Assembly (NCBI GenBank): GCA_963942565.1
Contig: OZ012686.1
Location: 29,944,113 to 30,008,112, forward strand
Reading direction: 5' to 3'
Origin: Maea johnstoni
Taxonomy: Eukaryota > Annelida > Polychaeta > Spionida > Magelonidae
Length of the DNA stretch: 64,000 bases
The translations under genes were made by a program, and so were the position numbers. Numbering within the stretch: position 1 is the stretch's first letter; each line of letters opens with the position of its first letter. Below the pieces are notes generated by a model. The model searched no databases, was not told the origin of the DNA, and saw nothing but the letters and a program-made list of their open reading frames with translations. Shown in pieces: positions 24,986 through 38,359 of this stretch.

Positions 24986-25652
24986 CTGGCTGCTCGCTTG
25001 TAAGCATCAGAAAATCACATGCTAAGTTGCTAACTTTTGAGGACATGGACCACTTAACCCTTTATATTTGCTCAACTGTTTAATAGCATTCCTAGGCAGC
25101 ATCATGTAGGGTCAGGACTTTACAAACAACTGGTTGCTTCCTGTGACTGTGCCTACCTTTCAGTTTCTACTGGCCCAAGAAAGGTTGTTTCGTTGGGTAG
25201 CTGTAACCTGGAACACTAATATAACTAATAATATAAAGTATTAGTTATAGCTTATATATTTCATCATATTTTGGCTAAGATTACAGAAATCCCCCTATTT
25301 AGATGTAGTTGAACTTTCGAGATGGCCACATCTTGCAGAGCCAATCAATGGGAAGGCAATCTTTACATAGTTTACAATGATGAAACTGGTAATGACTGGG
25401 TTATTCCATGTTTTTTCAGGGGTACTTCTAGTTTTGTCCCCAATTAAGTACAGGCTAGTCACAAATCAGTTAAGGATGGCCATGAGGGATGATTTAAGGC
25501 ACAATAATGAATTCTAATCAAATGGCAGTTTGGCTTGAAAAATGTCAATTTCGACCCCTTATGATAGATTGTATTAATTTTGAAGGAAGGAATTCCCTAG
25601 TGCCTTACACTGAAGGTATATGTGGGAGCGTACCCATGACTGTGAATGAAGT
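24986..25652. other. Unannotated DNA
   Basis: No gene or clear repeat seen. Confidence 0.6.
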
Positions 25653-25660
25653 GCCCTAGA

Positions 25661-25982
25661 CATGGTCTTAGCCAGCAGGGCGTCTGGGTGTCTTTTTGGA
25701 TACCCAAACCCTTAAAAAGCACCACTCAGGACACCCAAATCTTTTTGAGAGGAATTTCTTCAAATGTTAAACTCAAGCATATACTGTAATTGATTATTTT
25801 TAATTGACATGTAATCCCCATGACATTGTATATACGGATATCATACCTTATTTTGATGAATTTACACAGGTTTATGGTTGAAATCTGAGTATATTTTGGT
25901 CCCACTTAAAAATCTGGATGCCCCAAAATTTTACAATTGCCTATTTTGGGCACCCAATTTCTAAATCCTGGCTAAGACCCCG
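25661..25982 (-). mobile_element. Family C MITE with perfect TSD
   Basis: CATGGTCTTAGCCAGCAGGG to CCTGGCTAAGACCCCG, 322 bp, between GCCCTAGA (25653-25660) and GCCCTAGA (25983-25990). Confidence 0.95.
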
Positions 25983-26214
25983 GCCCTAGACATCACAATG
26001 GCACTGATGAGATGGTGTAGGAGGCCCTGACCCCTCACCCTGTGTTTGTTTGCTAACACACAGTTTTAAGGTAAGTGGTCATTCATGGGGCTTCAAGGCC
26101 AGGGGGCAGATCAGGCTTTATGGGGTGTTGGCCTGCTCAAAAGTCCTCACACTTAATCATCCAAGTAAGGCCCAAATATTGAATATATACACACATGCAC
26201 TGGAACCTCTTCAG

Positions 26215-26494
26215 CAGGGTCTTCGCCGGGGTCTGGAAACTGGGTGTCTTAAATTGGCAATTGTAAAATTTATGGGCATGGGACTACAACCATAAATATG
26301 TTTACATTTAATTATTGAAATAAGGCTAAATATCCTTATACCATGTCGTGGGAATTATATTGAGGTGGGAAAACTTTGATTATATGCTGGAAATTGACAT
26401 TTTAAGAAATGAAATTTATGGGTGTCCTGGGGGTTGATTTCTGAGAGTTTGGGTGTTCAAAAGACACCCAGACACCCTGCTGTCTAAGACTATG
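26215..26494 (+). mobile_element. Family C MITE
   Basis: CAGGGTCTTCGCCGGGGTCT to CACCCTGCTGTCTAAGACTA. No matching flanks. It lies about 230 bp after the copy at 25661 in the opposite orientation. Confidence 0.82.
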
Positions 26495-26561
26495 ATTGGG
26501 GGTCAAAATGGCTCCTGACTCCTAGCTGGTAAGTCATTGGTAGTCATGTAGTGTGGACTAT

Positions 26562-26718
26562 GTATGAATATCTGAAGTGTTGAGCACTGCATTTTCCACG
26601 TAGGGACGTGGTGATGTAATAATTTATAATGTTTGAATATCTGCAGTGTTGAGCATTGCATTTTCCAGGTAGGGACGTTGTGATGTAATAATTCATAATG
26701 TTTGAATATTTGAAGTGT
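26562..26718. repeat. Three 70-bp tandem repeats
   Basis: TGAATATCTGAAGTGTTGAG, CACTGCATTTTCCACGTAGG and TGATGTAATAATTTATAATG recur at about 70-bp spacing. The third unit runs directly into a family D copy. Confidence 0.9.
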
Positions 26719-26719
26719 T

Positions 26720-26906
26720 GAGCTACTTTCGCCCAAAGCACAAGGAAGCAAAGAGTTTTGAAAACCATCTCAACTCTGTCATGTTGGATTGGGATAGCTC
26801 TAGCTGAGCACTCTCAGATGAGTACCCACGTGCCAGGATTGCAGTCATTTTCAGCTCTTTTTGCATCATTCTATATTGTTAAAGTTAGCCACCAGCAGCA
26901 TAATGG
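26720..26906 (-). mobile_element. Family D MITE lacking its left tip
   Basis: Begins at GCTACTTTCGCCCAAAGCAC, directly fused to the 70-bp tandem repeats before it, and ends ATAATGG followed by TTAA (26907-26910). Confidence 0.82.
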
Positions 26907-26910
26907 TTAA

Positions 26911-27960
<1,050 letters not shown>

Positions 27961-28243
27961 AATATATTATTGTATACCGTAATTTCGCGTGTATAAGACG
28001 CACCCGTATATAAGACGCACCCCGTGTCCAGGCCTTTAAAATGATGTATAGACCTTAGCTTTGTGTATAGTGCGCACCCCCTTTTTGGAATTATTGTAAA
28101 AAATGAACTCCTCATGAATAACGCTAGAAAGCCAGTAAAACGCATATTGAGATGAGTGAAATGTGACATCACCGTGACATCAATGCGTATCACCCTGTGT
28201 CGGTACTCACTACCCATTGTCCTAGGCATGTCACATGTGATAG

Positions 28244-28350
28244 ATAGACCCCAAGGAAGCTGTGGTGTATGGGATATACCCAAGGTGTTACGAGGCGAAG
28301 CCGAGTAACCCCAAGGGTATCCCATACACCACAGATTCCGAGGAGTCTAT
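28244..28350. repeat. Long hairpin with CGAGGC...GCCGAG tip
   Basis: Imperfect arms of about 46 bp (ATAGACCCCAAGGAAGCTGT...; key block GGTGTATGGGATA) surround the tip CGAGGCGAAGCCGAG (28291-28305). It lies within the 27977-28777 element. The hairpin at 35852-35999 has the same kind of tip. Confidence 0.85.
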
Positions 28351-28354
28351 GTGG

Positions 28355-28532
28355 CTTGTACCACAGTTGACTGCCTTCCACCAATCACAGGCCGAGAAAA
28401 GTATACCCTTGGGTAACACCTTTGGGTTTAGGCAGCTTAGAGAACAAAGGTTTGAAAAGTGTGGGTTATGTCCTATAACCCTACACTTTTCGAGGCCTCT
28501 GATTGGTGGAAGGCAAGCAACTGTGGTACAAG
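28355..28532. mobile_element. Inverted-repeat MITE next to the hairpin
   Basis: The ends CTTGTACCACAGTTGACTGC and its inverse (CAAGCAACTGTGGTACAAG) extend to about 45 bp, including CCTTCCACCAATCA against TGATTGGTGGAAGG. The interior has AGAAAAGTATACCCTTGGG and a second GTGTGGGTTATGTCCTATAA hairpin. It could be part of the same unit as the preceding hairpin. Confidence 0.65.
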
Positions 28533-29040
28533 GATTGTAATCAGTAAATTCTAGCGGAGGGTGGTTCGGTAATTACAATTCATCAATGACGAGGCAAACA
28601 TCGATGGGCATTGACTTGGCCGCCGCATTATAATTGTAATTGGCAATCTGATCTCCGAGTGGCCTGGTAACTCGATGTAAAACACCCTAGATTTCTAGCT
28701 TTGTGTATAAGACGCGCCCCCGATTTGAGTGTAAAAATTAGTGTAAAAAAGTGCGTCTTATACACGCGAAATTACGGTATATTGAATGAATTTCGAAGTC
28801 GCACACAGTTATATTCTGCAATACCCACTGTACTGCCATCTTTAGCGTAGAGATGGAATTATTTGTCATAGTGAAACCTGTCTAACGTCAGCCTAAGGTT
28901 CTAACCAGGCTAGCTGGTGCCACTCACTTTCTGCTTAGAAGAAGGATGTAGTCAAGAGCTGGACCAAAATAGCTGTACATGGTAGAGGAGTAGGAAGATG
29001 AGGAGGAGGAGGAGGAGGAGTAGGCTTCAGGGCTTCCTCT

Positions 29041-29547
29041 GTGCTTTTTGCACTGTTTATGCCCGAATGCTTGCATGGCAATAGTAGCACATTCATAACT
29101 AGAATTGTTGGTTCAAAAAACACTGCCTCCTCCATCTTATTTGATTCAGCGATTCCACATGTTTCTTCAACAGTGCTACATTTTTTTGAGCATTACATCG
29201 AAATTGCTAAATGTTCCTCCATCTTATTTGATTCAGCGATTCCACATGTTTCTTCAACAGTGCTACATTTTTTGAAACATTACATCGAAATCGCTAAATG
29301 TTTCATGTGGACTTATCTTAAAAGCTGTTTTATGTTTGTATGTTTAGAAGACTGCCAAGGCGTTGGTTTTTATCTAGGGTCATGCTTAAACACCTGGTTA
29401 GATAAATTTAAGCTATTTTTGAACGTTAATTTAAATGGTAACTGCGATTTTTCCTACCCAAGGATGAATACAAACATTTCCAAAACCAACCTAAGACCAA
29501 TTGTGAATCATAATTCAATCTTCCTATATTTTTCAAATGGTTTGTGA
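29041..29547 (+). CDS. Hypothetical 168-residue open frame with an in-frame repeat
   Basis: This is one of the longest frames not made of microsatellite. It includes a tandem 87-bp duplication (29128-29303) whose translation repeats SSILFDSAIPHVSSTVLHF and HYIEIAKC. I do not recognise the protein. There is no clear Kozak context, codon bias or splice signal, and local composition is like the neighbouring non-coding DNA. The frame probably stays open because the duplication is a multiple of three. I consider coding unlikely. Confidence 0.12.
   Translation: MLFALFMPECLHGNSSTFITRIVGSKNTASSILFDSAIPHVSSTVLHFFEHYIEIAKCSSILFDSAIPHVSSTVLHFLKHYIEIAKCFMWTYLKSCFMFVCLEDCQGVGFYLGSCLNTWLDKFKLFLNVNLNGNCDFSYPRMNTNISKTNLRPIVNHNSIFLYFSNGL
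29128..29303. repeat. 87-bp tandem duplication
   Basis: Two nearly identical copies of CCATCTTATTTGATTCAGCG, ATTCCACATGTTTCTTCAAC, AGTGCTACATTTTTTG and ACATCGAAATYGCTAAATGT. Confidence 0.93.
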
Positions 29548-31258
29548 ATCAATACGCTAACTAATGTTTAAAAGTATCCTAGATCCAAATGTATTTCTAA
29601 AACTTACACCCTACATTAAGGAACACAGATTATTGCCATTTTCACAAAATATTTATTTGCATAAAGATTAAAGAACCACATTAATTATTCAATGGATGAG
29701 GATAGCCTGGCTACTAGTTTCCTCCCTACGTTGTGATATGAGAACTCAATTGAGTCTCTTTGAAGTCAGAACCTTGAGCCTCTTGAAGATGCCAGGACAC
29801 TGTGTTACCCAGTACTTGTGTGTCAACCAGTCCATTTTTAATTCAATCTTCTACGTTTCTAGCTTTCCTTGGCAAGTGTTGCCTAGATCTGTTACCTTTG
29901 AACATTACTTATGAATAAAGCATGGATTCACAAAATACTGTAAATCTTAAATTAAGTGTGTGTGTGTGTGTGTGTGTAAATAGTGTGTTTTTTTGTCTCA
30001 CACACGACACACATTTATTTCCAGTCGCCAAAAATCCTTATCTTGTTTCAGGTATGTGACGTGTGGCGATAAACGCAAAAAAGTAGTGAAAATCATATAA
30101 TGAGAAAAACACATTTAAGACACACTCATTTTCAGATTTACAGTATTTGAAGGGTGGTTGTTTGTCGGTTTCGGAATTACATTTCTCCTTCAATTATTTA
30201 TCAATAAATGCTTTTACCAGAAAACTTGAATCAAAATAACCCGGCCTTTTTAGCGTGCTACTGTTAAGAGGATAGACGTCAAGAGCAACCCCTCTTACAC
30301 CTGGACCGCAAGCTTCTTTCTGATTAATATTCCACCATTGCCTGACCACGAACAATGCACTCGCTTGAAATTCCAGTGATAGCTGTTACCATGTGACTAA
30401 AGTGGTCTGATTGCTGGCGGTGTCTTGATATTGGATTGGGTCTCATGCTGAGGAGGGGGAATGCCATTGATTGCATTATGTAGATGTGGAGGAGGTGGAG
30501 AAATAGAACAATTGAGGCGGCGCAAAGGGTTGCGATGCAGGGATGGTTCAGGCCGATTCAAACCCCATTACGATTGTATAGGAATTGACCCACTCATGCC
30601 TAGATTTCCCTTTTTTGTGAATCGTTATCTGTATCCTTGAAAAACAAGGAATTTGCAAAATATATGAAGGAGAGCTGTTCGATAAGCGCTTATTGATAAT
30701 TTTAATTACAGGTATGTTTGGAAAAATTATTTGTTTGAGATAATTTTATTATCAAAATAGTCCTTTCTGGGGCCCCCTCAGGGATGAATATGTTACGCAT
30801 TGTTTATATCCTTGCTGAGACGTAGATGCTTGATTATGTAAAAGGGGAAAATCTCTTAAGTCAAAGTCATGAATTCCAATGAGATATCCATTGGCATGCA
30901 AATCTGATGATAGGGGAAAGGCCACTCCAAACCAATGAGATCATAGCAACTAAGAGCTGGACAAAAATGCCAAATGGAATATGATTTTAGAAAGTCCCAC
31001 TGTTGTGGAATTTGATCACAAACTCAACTCACAAACACTATTTCATAGAAGTCATAAGCAGGAACTTTAGAATAGACTAAGCTTCCTGTCATAAGTTAAT
31101 ATTCTGTATGATTTCAATATATTTTGTGTAAATTCTGTATGATTCTGATCTCTCATAATACAGGCAATTATCGTACAATAATATATTAGAATAAGGGAAA
31201 CATGAATGGGAACATTTTTGGGTTGAATTGAGCTTAGAAAGCTCTCTGTTATGGGGTA
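29548..31258. other. Unannotated DNA with a (GT)n tract
   Basis: A GT run at 29958-29977 is followed by GTCTCACACACGACACAC. Possible family K remains near 30590-30720. No gene. Confidence 0.55.
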
Positions 31259-31330
31259 CAGTAAAACCTGCTGATAAAGACCACTGATGGCTTACATGTG
31301 GTCTTCATTGACAGGTAAATTTTGCTGTGG
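31259..31330. mobile_element. pogo/Tigger-like MITE end
   Basis: TA then CAGTAAAACCTGCTGATAAA followed by an internal inverse (AAAGACCAC...GTGGTCTTCATTGACAGG). A similar tip, GTGAAACCTGTCTAACGTCA, occurs at about 28871. The second end is not found. Confidence 0.45.
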
Positions 31331-31940
31331 CGGCAGTCTCCTCTTAGTCCTCTATAGGCAGTCTGTTACTTATATCAGGTGATCTTTGATCTTTCAAGCA
31401 ATTTGCCTAATTTGCCTATAAGATGGAAGGGGAAATGGATGTACCGTTAATTCTCAGATATTTAGACCACCGTTGGAATATGGGCCTCTATAATTATTTT
31501 GCAAAATAATTATATGGACAACCCTTGATCTATCACTGTTAGTTGTTTCACAAGGTATGGACAACTACTACTCTGCTTTGTCAGTATTTTCATAAAACAT
31601 GTGCCACCTTCAACCCATAAAAATTGCAATTACTAAAAGTGTCCCAATTTACTGAATGATATCACCACCAGCTTTATAATCTAGTTATTCTTGAGATCCT
31701 CAGGAAATTTTTTACCTGGACCTTAAAATACTTTTGACAATACCCTAGATAATGAAAAGGATTTTGCAAAGTATTTGAAGGAGGCTATTACTTTCATCGA
31801 CATCATTTCATAATATTTATTACCAAAATTGCCCAGTCATTTTGGGCGCTATTTGCTATAGGCATGAATGGGTTAAGGTGTCTTTTACGAGGTTTTCTAA
31901 GAGTGACAGGTTTTCTAATGGTGACAGCAAGTTTTCTTGG

Positions 31941-32134
31941 CCCTTCCAATGCTAAGGCTACTTTTGTCTAAAGCACAATTACGCAAAGATTTTTGAAAAC
32001 CATCCAAACCCTGTTGTGTTGGCATTCATTGGAAAGTACTCTCAGATGCGTACCCATATGCCAGGGTTTCAGTCAGTTTTCAGGTGTTTTGCATCATTTT
32101 GTATTGGCCAAATTAGCAACCAGCAGCATAAGGG
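31941..32134 (-). mobile_element. Family D MITE
   Basis: CCCTTCCAATGCTAAGGCTA to CAGCATAAGGG with TTAA at 32135-32138. The left TTAA is decayed to TTGG. About 10 bp are missing around GGAAAGTACTCTCAG. Confidence 0.86.
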
Positions 32135-32394
32135 TTAATAGATATGGCCACAAGTTTCAGAATCCTTCTTGAGCACTCAATGTGTCATCATTGCGTTAAA
32201 TGCCATGTTTACCCAGTGTTGATATAGGTCATTCACTCATTGATACATCCTGTTAGGCAGACAAATTGACAATAGTGATGGGAAGTTGTGTAGTGCTCGT
32301 TAGGGAAATTAGACAGTCTATGTGTTGCTTTGTAAGCCATGCACACTTTAAATGGAAAGCTATTGTTATTTCCATAGTCTTCCTTGCCTGACTA

Positions 32395-32567
32395 GCAAGA
32401 TTTATCTGAAATTGAACCGCCCCCTCTTGAGTCAACCAACCAGTTTAGTACTCCCAATGGCACATAGATGGCACCACATGGTGTCGAAATTGAACCGTCC
32501 CCTCTTGAGTCAACCAGTCTGTTTAGTACTCCCAATGGCACATAGATGGCACCACATGGTGTCCTCT
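32395..32567. repeat. Tandem duplication of about 84 bp
   Basis: GAAATTGAACCGYCCCCTCT, TGAGTCAACCA and TAGTACTCCCAATGGCACAT, then GATGGCACCACATGGTGTC, occur twice in a row. The ATAGATGGCACCAC core is shared with family E. Confidence 0.92.
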
Positions 32568-33029
32568 CTAGAGTGGATCACAATAAGACAAAGCTACTGC
32601 TAAATATATAAAAGAAAAAAAATGTGAACACACCTGAGGTGCCTACTGCATGGTCAAGGTAATACTAAATTCATACAGAATAGATTTACATGTAGACTGT
32701 AGGCTTTTCACACTAGCCTGTTCTTACACAGGCAATTTGTGTATTGCTTGATAGGGTTAAATCGTCTGTGTCTCTCATTATATGCCATAAACACTTTGAT
32801 GTCAAACTTCTAGATAATCCAAACTCACAGATTTAGCCCCATATCACATATGTTATATAATAGGACATGGTCAGACACTTGGAAGGTTTGATGGGTTACA
32901 CTCATGTCAATCATGTATATAGCAGTAAATCAATATGGTTCCATGTGATGCAGTTTCTACGTGATTAATGTAAGCATTAAGATATCTACTTGAAAGGGAA
33001 CCATGAATGTGTGCATGCTGTAATGTTCT

Positions 33030-33274
<245 letters not shown>

Positions 33275-33599
33275 TTAATACGCACACACTCACACATACA
33301 CACACAATGTTCTAACTTCTCCCCTGTGTTGTCATAGTATGAACTAAATATTTCGGTGGGAGCTTTGACTAAATGAAGCCATGGCATAGTTGCTAGGCTT
33401 CTGTGCCCTCCACTAGTGGTCATGGCGACCCAACTCTGATTAGGCATTGATATACACAAGCATGATTAGATAGTCTTTATTGTGGAATCGTAGGGCAGTC
33501 AAACCATGCTCGCATTGCTTAATCTATGCCAAGTAAGAAATTCCACAGTTTTACTTTTCATTTCTGATAAAAACAGAAAATAGCTTCTTTTTCTTTTCC

Positions 33600-34135
33600 C
33601 CAGACAAGATTTCAGTTCCTGAACACTGTCCAGACATGTCCTGATGCAATGTGCTAATTGCCTTAAACTCTGGTTCACAATCCCAGAAGTTCCTCTTGAG
33701 CCCTGCAGATATTTTTTTTTCAAAAATGCTGGATATGCCCTGATGCATTGGGATTATTACCTCAAACTCTGGTTCACGTTCTGAACCCAGAAGTTCCTTT
33801 TGAGCCCTGGAGGCTGGAGATGATTTCATTTCCTGAACACTGGCCTTGATGCTATGTGCTTATTCCCTCAAACTCCCATGCCCTTAATATTTGTCCATAG
33901 CCTTAAAGCCTGCATGATATACTGTCTGAACCCTCAGGTTTCTTTTGAGCCCTAGACATGTGATGATTTCATTTCCTGAACGTTGTACATGTCTTGATGC
34001 ATTGTGCTTATGACATCATCAAACTCTGAAGATCTGTCTGAACCCACAGGTTCCCTTTGAGCCCTAGACATGATTGCATTTCCTAAACGCTGATTATGCC
34101 CTGATGCATTGCGCTTATTCCCAATCAAACTGAAA
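33600..34135. repeat. Degenerate tandem repeats
   Basis: Five or so diverged units with CATTTCCTGAACACTG, CATGTCCTGATGCA, GTGCTTAT, CAAACTCTG and TTTTGAGCCCTAGAC, spaced about 105-140 bp. Units start near 33605, 33720, 33825, 33968 and 34075. Confidence 0.8.
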
Positions 34136-34587
34136 CATAATTAGTGTACAGACTATTGGTCTGATCATACATTCATAGCACATTTTACCACTTAAAAATT
34201 GTAGTGCCCCAGACAAGGTTCCTCGGCCCTAAGGGGTCAAGTCTCCTAGTGCCACTCCACCGGAACAATGCACTGGATCAAGACTGATCTTGATGAATCT
34301 TAACTTCTATTTAATATTATTAAGCCAATGCACTTTATCTGATCCCCCCGCACCCCTGGTTGCACCAGGAACGTGTATATAATATATATAGTCCCAGGTT
34401 GCACATAGATTAATTGGGCCTTGCGGCATGATACATTCACACTAATTGATAATGATATTGGCCACATAATTTCATAACATCAAGGCTAGATTTGAGACTG
34501 CTGGGATCAAGTTGATGGCAGAAACAATCATGATATCCTGCAGAAAATGGAGTCATTTTACTCATATTGATTTCAATCATGATACTG

Positions 34588-34786
<199 letters not shown>

Positions 34787-35293
34787 TGTATGCTTTCTTG
34801 ATTTATGTGCCCCCGAAAAGTCCCTCTTTTTCTGTGATATCTTTCTATTCAAAGCATATTTCTAAAAATACTAGAATGAGAAATTAGAAAAGCACCATTT
34901 TCGAAGTTTCCATTTAGATTAACACTTTACTCTTTAGGAAACAGTTCACTAAGTATGATTATTTCATTTACATCTGAAGTAGTATAAATACTATCTTGAT
35001 AACTGGGCTATTTTGAGGAATATTTTACCAAAACATATTTTTTCAATCGGGTTTAATTAGTATTTTCTTTTCTATTTAAGTCACATATTATTTTAAACGG
35101 AGGAGTTATTTTCACTAATCGCATTACTTATGTCCATATACAAATGGGTTAAAAAACAACTCCCCTGCAGTCAAATATCTTTCTGTGTCTGTTCCTAACT
35201 GCATAGCTTTTCCAATGGCATTATTCTGAAATCACACCTTGCACCTCGTTCAATGTAGGTGCCATGTGCTATGCTGGCTCCCACACACATTAA

Positions 35294-35500
35294 CCCTTCC
35301 ATTATTGAGGCTACTTTCATACCAAGTACAAGGATGCAAAGATTTTTATAAACCATCTAAACCCTGTCATGTTGGTATTCATTGGAAAGCTCTTGCTGAG
35401 TACTCTCAGATGAGTACCCATTTGCAACGGTTTTAGTCATTTTTCAGTTTTTTTTGCATCATTTTGTATTGAACAAAATTAGTCTCCAGCAGCATAAGGG
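35294..35500 (-). mobile_element. Family D MITE
   Basis: TTAA at 35290-35293; the right border reads TTAC. The interior is well conserved (TCATGTTGGTATTCATTGGA). Confidence 0.88.
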
Positions 35501-35851
35501 TTACACAAATGGATGATTTTCCCTGCTCTCATGTGCATTACAGGTGACAGTAGATCTTCAGCCCTGTCTGAGTGTGTTAGCTGTAATGTACATGTTCTGA
35601 TTTTATGACCTCCCTGGAGACACCATTGAAGAGGGCTCTGGCCACCCTCATCACACAGAGATTGACTGCTGGGGATAATGCACTCGGAATGGACTACCTG
35701 GCATATTTATGGCGTTAAAGTGTATTTTCTTGAAATGTAGAGGATCTTAAAGTGAAATTGGGTAGTCCTCACTGGTTCTGCCAATATTGAGTATCATCTG
35801 TGTTGAGCTAGTTTTTATTGTGTCTGGAATTCAGAACAGCAAAAGAGATAG

Positions 35852-35999
35852 AGGTTCCATCACGAGTGGATGGAAAGAGGAGGAATCTTGCACGAGTGAG
35901 TGATTTTGTGTCTTGGGACGAGGCTTGCCGAGTCCCAAGACACAAAATCACTCACGAGTGCAAGATTCCTCCTCTTTCCATCCAAGAGTGATAAAACCT
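35852..35999. repeat. 148-bp hairpin with CGAGGC...GCCGAG tip
   Basis: Arms of about 67 bp are nearly perfect over GGATGGAAAGAGGAGGAATC and GTGATTTTGTGTCTTGGGAC, with two mismatches in a CACGAG/CTCACG block and a few near the outer end. The tip is CGAGGCTTGCCGAG (35919-35932). A second inverted repeat, TTTCTCCCAC (about 36001) against GTGGGAGAAAAAG (about 36347), follows and encloses CpG-rich DNA with TCTGATTGGACAA. Confidence 0.9.
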
Positions 36000-36365
36000 G
36001 TTTCTCCCACGATAAAAAGGAGAAATTTACACGTTTTACCGTGAAGTTAGCTAGCTAAACTAGGTCAGCCAAAGGTCACCCACGCACTAGTTCAACAATG
36101 GTAATACGCGTTTGTTGTGACGTGCACCGTTTGTTTCCCCAGAAACTGGCGCCAGATCACGTACGTGACGCTTGTTCAAATCCACGCGCGCTATTGTTGG
36201 GTCTACCTTTGACCCAGCAGCAGTGACCCATTGATTGAAATTGAGGGATCTGATTGGACAATTACACCAGTTTGACCTTTAACCCCATTGAAGAACACCC
36301 ATTGAGGACGACTAATCCTTATTAAACTGTAAAACACACCTCAGAGTGGGAGAAAAAGTGATTCA
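36000..36365. mobile_element. Probable MITE body attached to the hairpin
   Basis: The segment is bounded by inverted TTTCTCCCAC and GTGGGAGAAA. It is richer in CpG than its surroundings (GTGACGTGCACCG, CACGTACGTGACG, CCACGCGCGC) and carries a TCTGATTGG box. It has no open frame of note. The outer limits are uncertain. Confidence 0.5.
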
Positions 36366-36386
36366 CCCCAATTCTCTTGCGACTCT

Positions 36387-36590
36387 CCCACATGCTGCAG
36401 GTGGCTAATTTGGCCAATACAAAATGATGCGAAAAACCTGCAAATTACTGAAACCCTGTCACCCGGGCACTCGTCTGACAGTACTGAGTGAGAGCTATCC
36501 CATGAATACCAACACAACAGGGTTTAGATGATTTTCAAAAATCTTTCCATTCTTGTGCTTTGGACGAAAGTAGCCTCAGCATTGGAAGGG
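36387..36590 (+). mobile_element. Family D MITE
   Basis: The left tip is eroded (CCCACATGCTGCAGGTGGC). The right end is AAGGG plus TTAA at 36591-36594. It starts just after the hairpin-linked element at 36000-36365. Confidence 0.84.
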
Positions 36591-36594
36591 TTAA

Positions 36595-38149
36595 GTAGGA
36601 GATACCCAGACCCTGTGTGGAGATGAGACATGGTGAAAAGACTAGTGAACCATGATCATTATGAATACTTCAGTGGGGACACCAACTGCTAAGATAGAAA
36701 ACTGTAGTCTGAAGTGGGTGAATATTGAAATCTCCTGCTTGCCAGGTATCCAAATTTGTAAAAAAAATGCAGCACTCTCAGCTAGAGGAATGTCACTGAT
36801 GAATAGTGAAATTGCCTTGGTGCGGAGACGTCTAGGTTGCTGTTAGATCAATTTTATACATATTTTATACCAGAATTAGATGATCCGATACCTAAATTTT
36901 AGGATAGTAATTTTTCATCATTCAATATTGATATTTCCTATCAAGTACTGGTACATAACCCTATCCTTGGCCCCAATCTGCCCTTGGTGATAACACCTGG
37001 TTCTCCAGGTGAGTTGTGTGAACATGTTGCATGCTACCACCACCACCACAATCACCTACAGGGATAGACTTGCTACAAGTCTGTGTTACCTGGCTTTCTC
37101 CTTATATTAGTCTCACTGATCTAACCTGAGATTATTTCACGCCAGGTTTAGTTCTGAATAAATCCTCAAGGGGGACACACTTGAGCTGTCTTTTGTAGTT
37201 CCGAACTGCAACTCATGAAAACTGTGCTGCCATCTGTACTATGAGAGAGACATCAAACCTACTTGACACCCAGTATATATATAGTGGTAGGGGCATAATA
37301 CCTCACTAAGCCGGCCCGAGAACCAGGCTACTATGTAGAATGAGTGCTCTCCTCCCATGCACAGTGTTATACCCAGGCTGCTTCCTCCTATGATCAATAG
37401 CTGACCTATATAACCACCCACGGTTCTACCCGTTGTCAACATCATGACCACAGCCACCTCTACCTCCCTCCCTCCGCTGCCTCTATTTACCCAGCCAGTC
37501 GACCACACTTATTACATATATACCAACTTTCAGGAACCTCTCATCACCAAGCCAATATTTGATCCTTCATCTATGATCTGTGGTCATGGAGTTTGTTGTT
37601 CTAGTAATGACTGGTTGTGGATTACAATGAATGTAGGTTAACACTGGCCTGTGAGAGACCAAAATGCTCCTGACTTATTCAGTTATATCTATCAAATGAG
37701 TGTATTTTTTGCAAAACATTTACAGAGGTGTTGTTTAGATTATAACACACAACTCATATTCAAATAATTTTGGAATTTGTTCTTGCTTCTGAAGTTAATG
37801 ATATAGGTATGACACTTTCAAGACAAGAAGATCGCCAGGGATAAATGGGACATGGGGACCTACTTTGTCATAAAGGTTGCGTGCAGGGTGAGCTGTTTGT
37901 ACACATAACAGAATCATACCCTAAATAAACAGGCACTTCCATTGCTTTCTTGAAAAGACACCCACCAATACAGGGGTTCAGGGTTTAGCCAGATTGACTC
38001 AATAAAAAAGATATTCTACATTGTGCTAACAGGTTTAAGTAGTAGTTTTTTTGGTCAGCTCAGACTAAAATGTCAATTTTTCAGGGACTAGGAGCCTAGG
38101 CTACCTCCCCAGTCATTGGTATTTGACTGACATTGAAGATGTTCTTTAT
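36595..38149. other. Unannotated DNA
   Basis: 37063-37180 shares TTTAGTTCTGAAT and CCTCAAGGGGGA with the sequence that begins the 79-bp minisatellite. The rest shows nothing. Confidence 0.55.
38040..38105 (-). mobile_element. Family E end fragment
   Basis: TTGGTCAGCTCAGACTAAAA to GGGACTAGGAGCCTAGGCTA, the left end of E in reverse. Confidence 0.6.
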
Positions 38150-38359
38150 CCCTTACAAATGCTATTGGTAGCTTATTTGGCCAATACATAATGATGCTAA
38201 AAAACCTGAAAAATGACTAGAACCCTGGCACACGGGTACTCATTTAAGAGTGCTCAGTGAGAGCTTTCTAATGAATACCCACATGACAGAGTTTAGAAGA
38301 TTTTCAAAAGAGTTTGCGTCCTTGTGCTTTGGATGAAAGTAGCCTCAACATTGTACGGG
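38150..38359 (+). mobile_element. Family D MITE
   Basis: CCCTTACAAATGCTATTGGT to ACATTGTACGGG followed by TTAA. The left TTAA is decayed. Confidence 0.83.

Larger units (their letters stand above)
27977..28777. mobile_element. TA-flanked MITE with CCGTAATTTCGCG ends
   Basis: Terminal inverted repeats of about 30 bp read CCGTAATTTCGCGTGTATAA then GACGCAC, with the inverse at 28750-28777. TA stands at both borders (27975-27976 and 28778-28779), as in Tc1/mariner-type insertions. Subterminal GTATAAGACGC motifs repeat inward. The interior holds two other inverted-repeat structures (28244-28350 and 28355-28532), which make the element much longer than its own parts. Confidence 0.8.
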
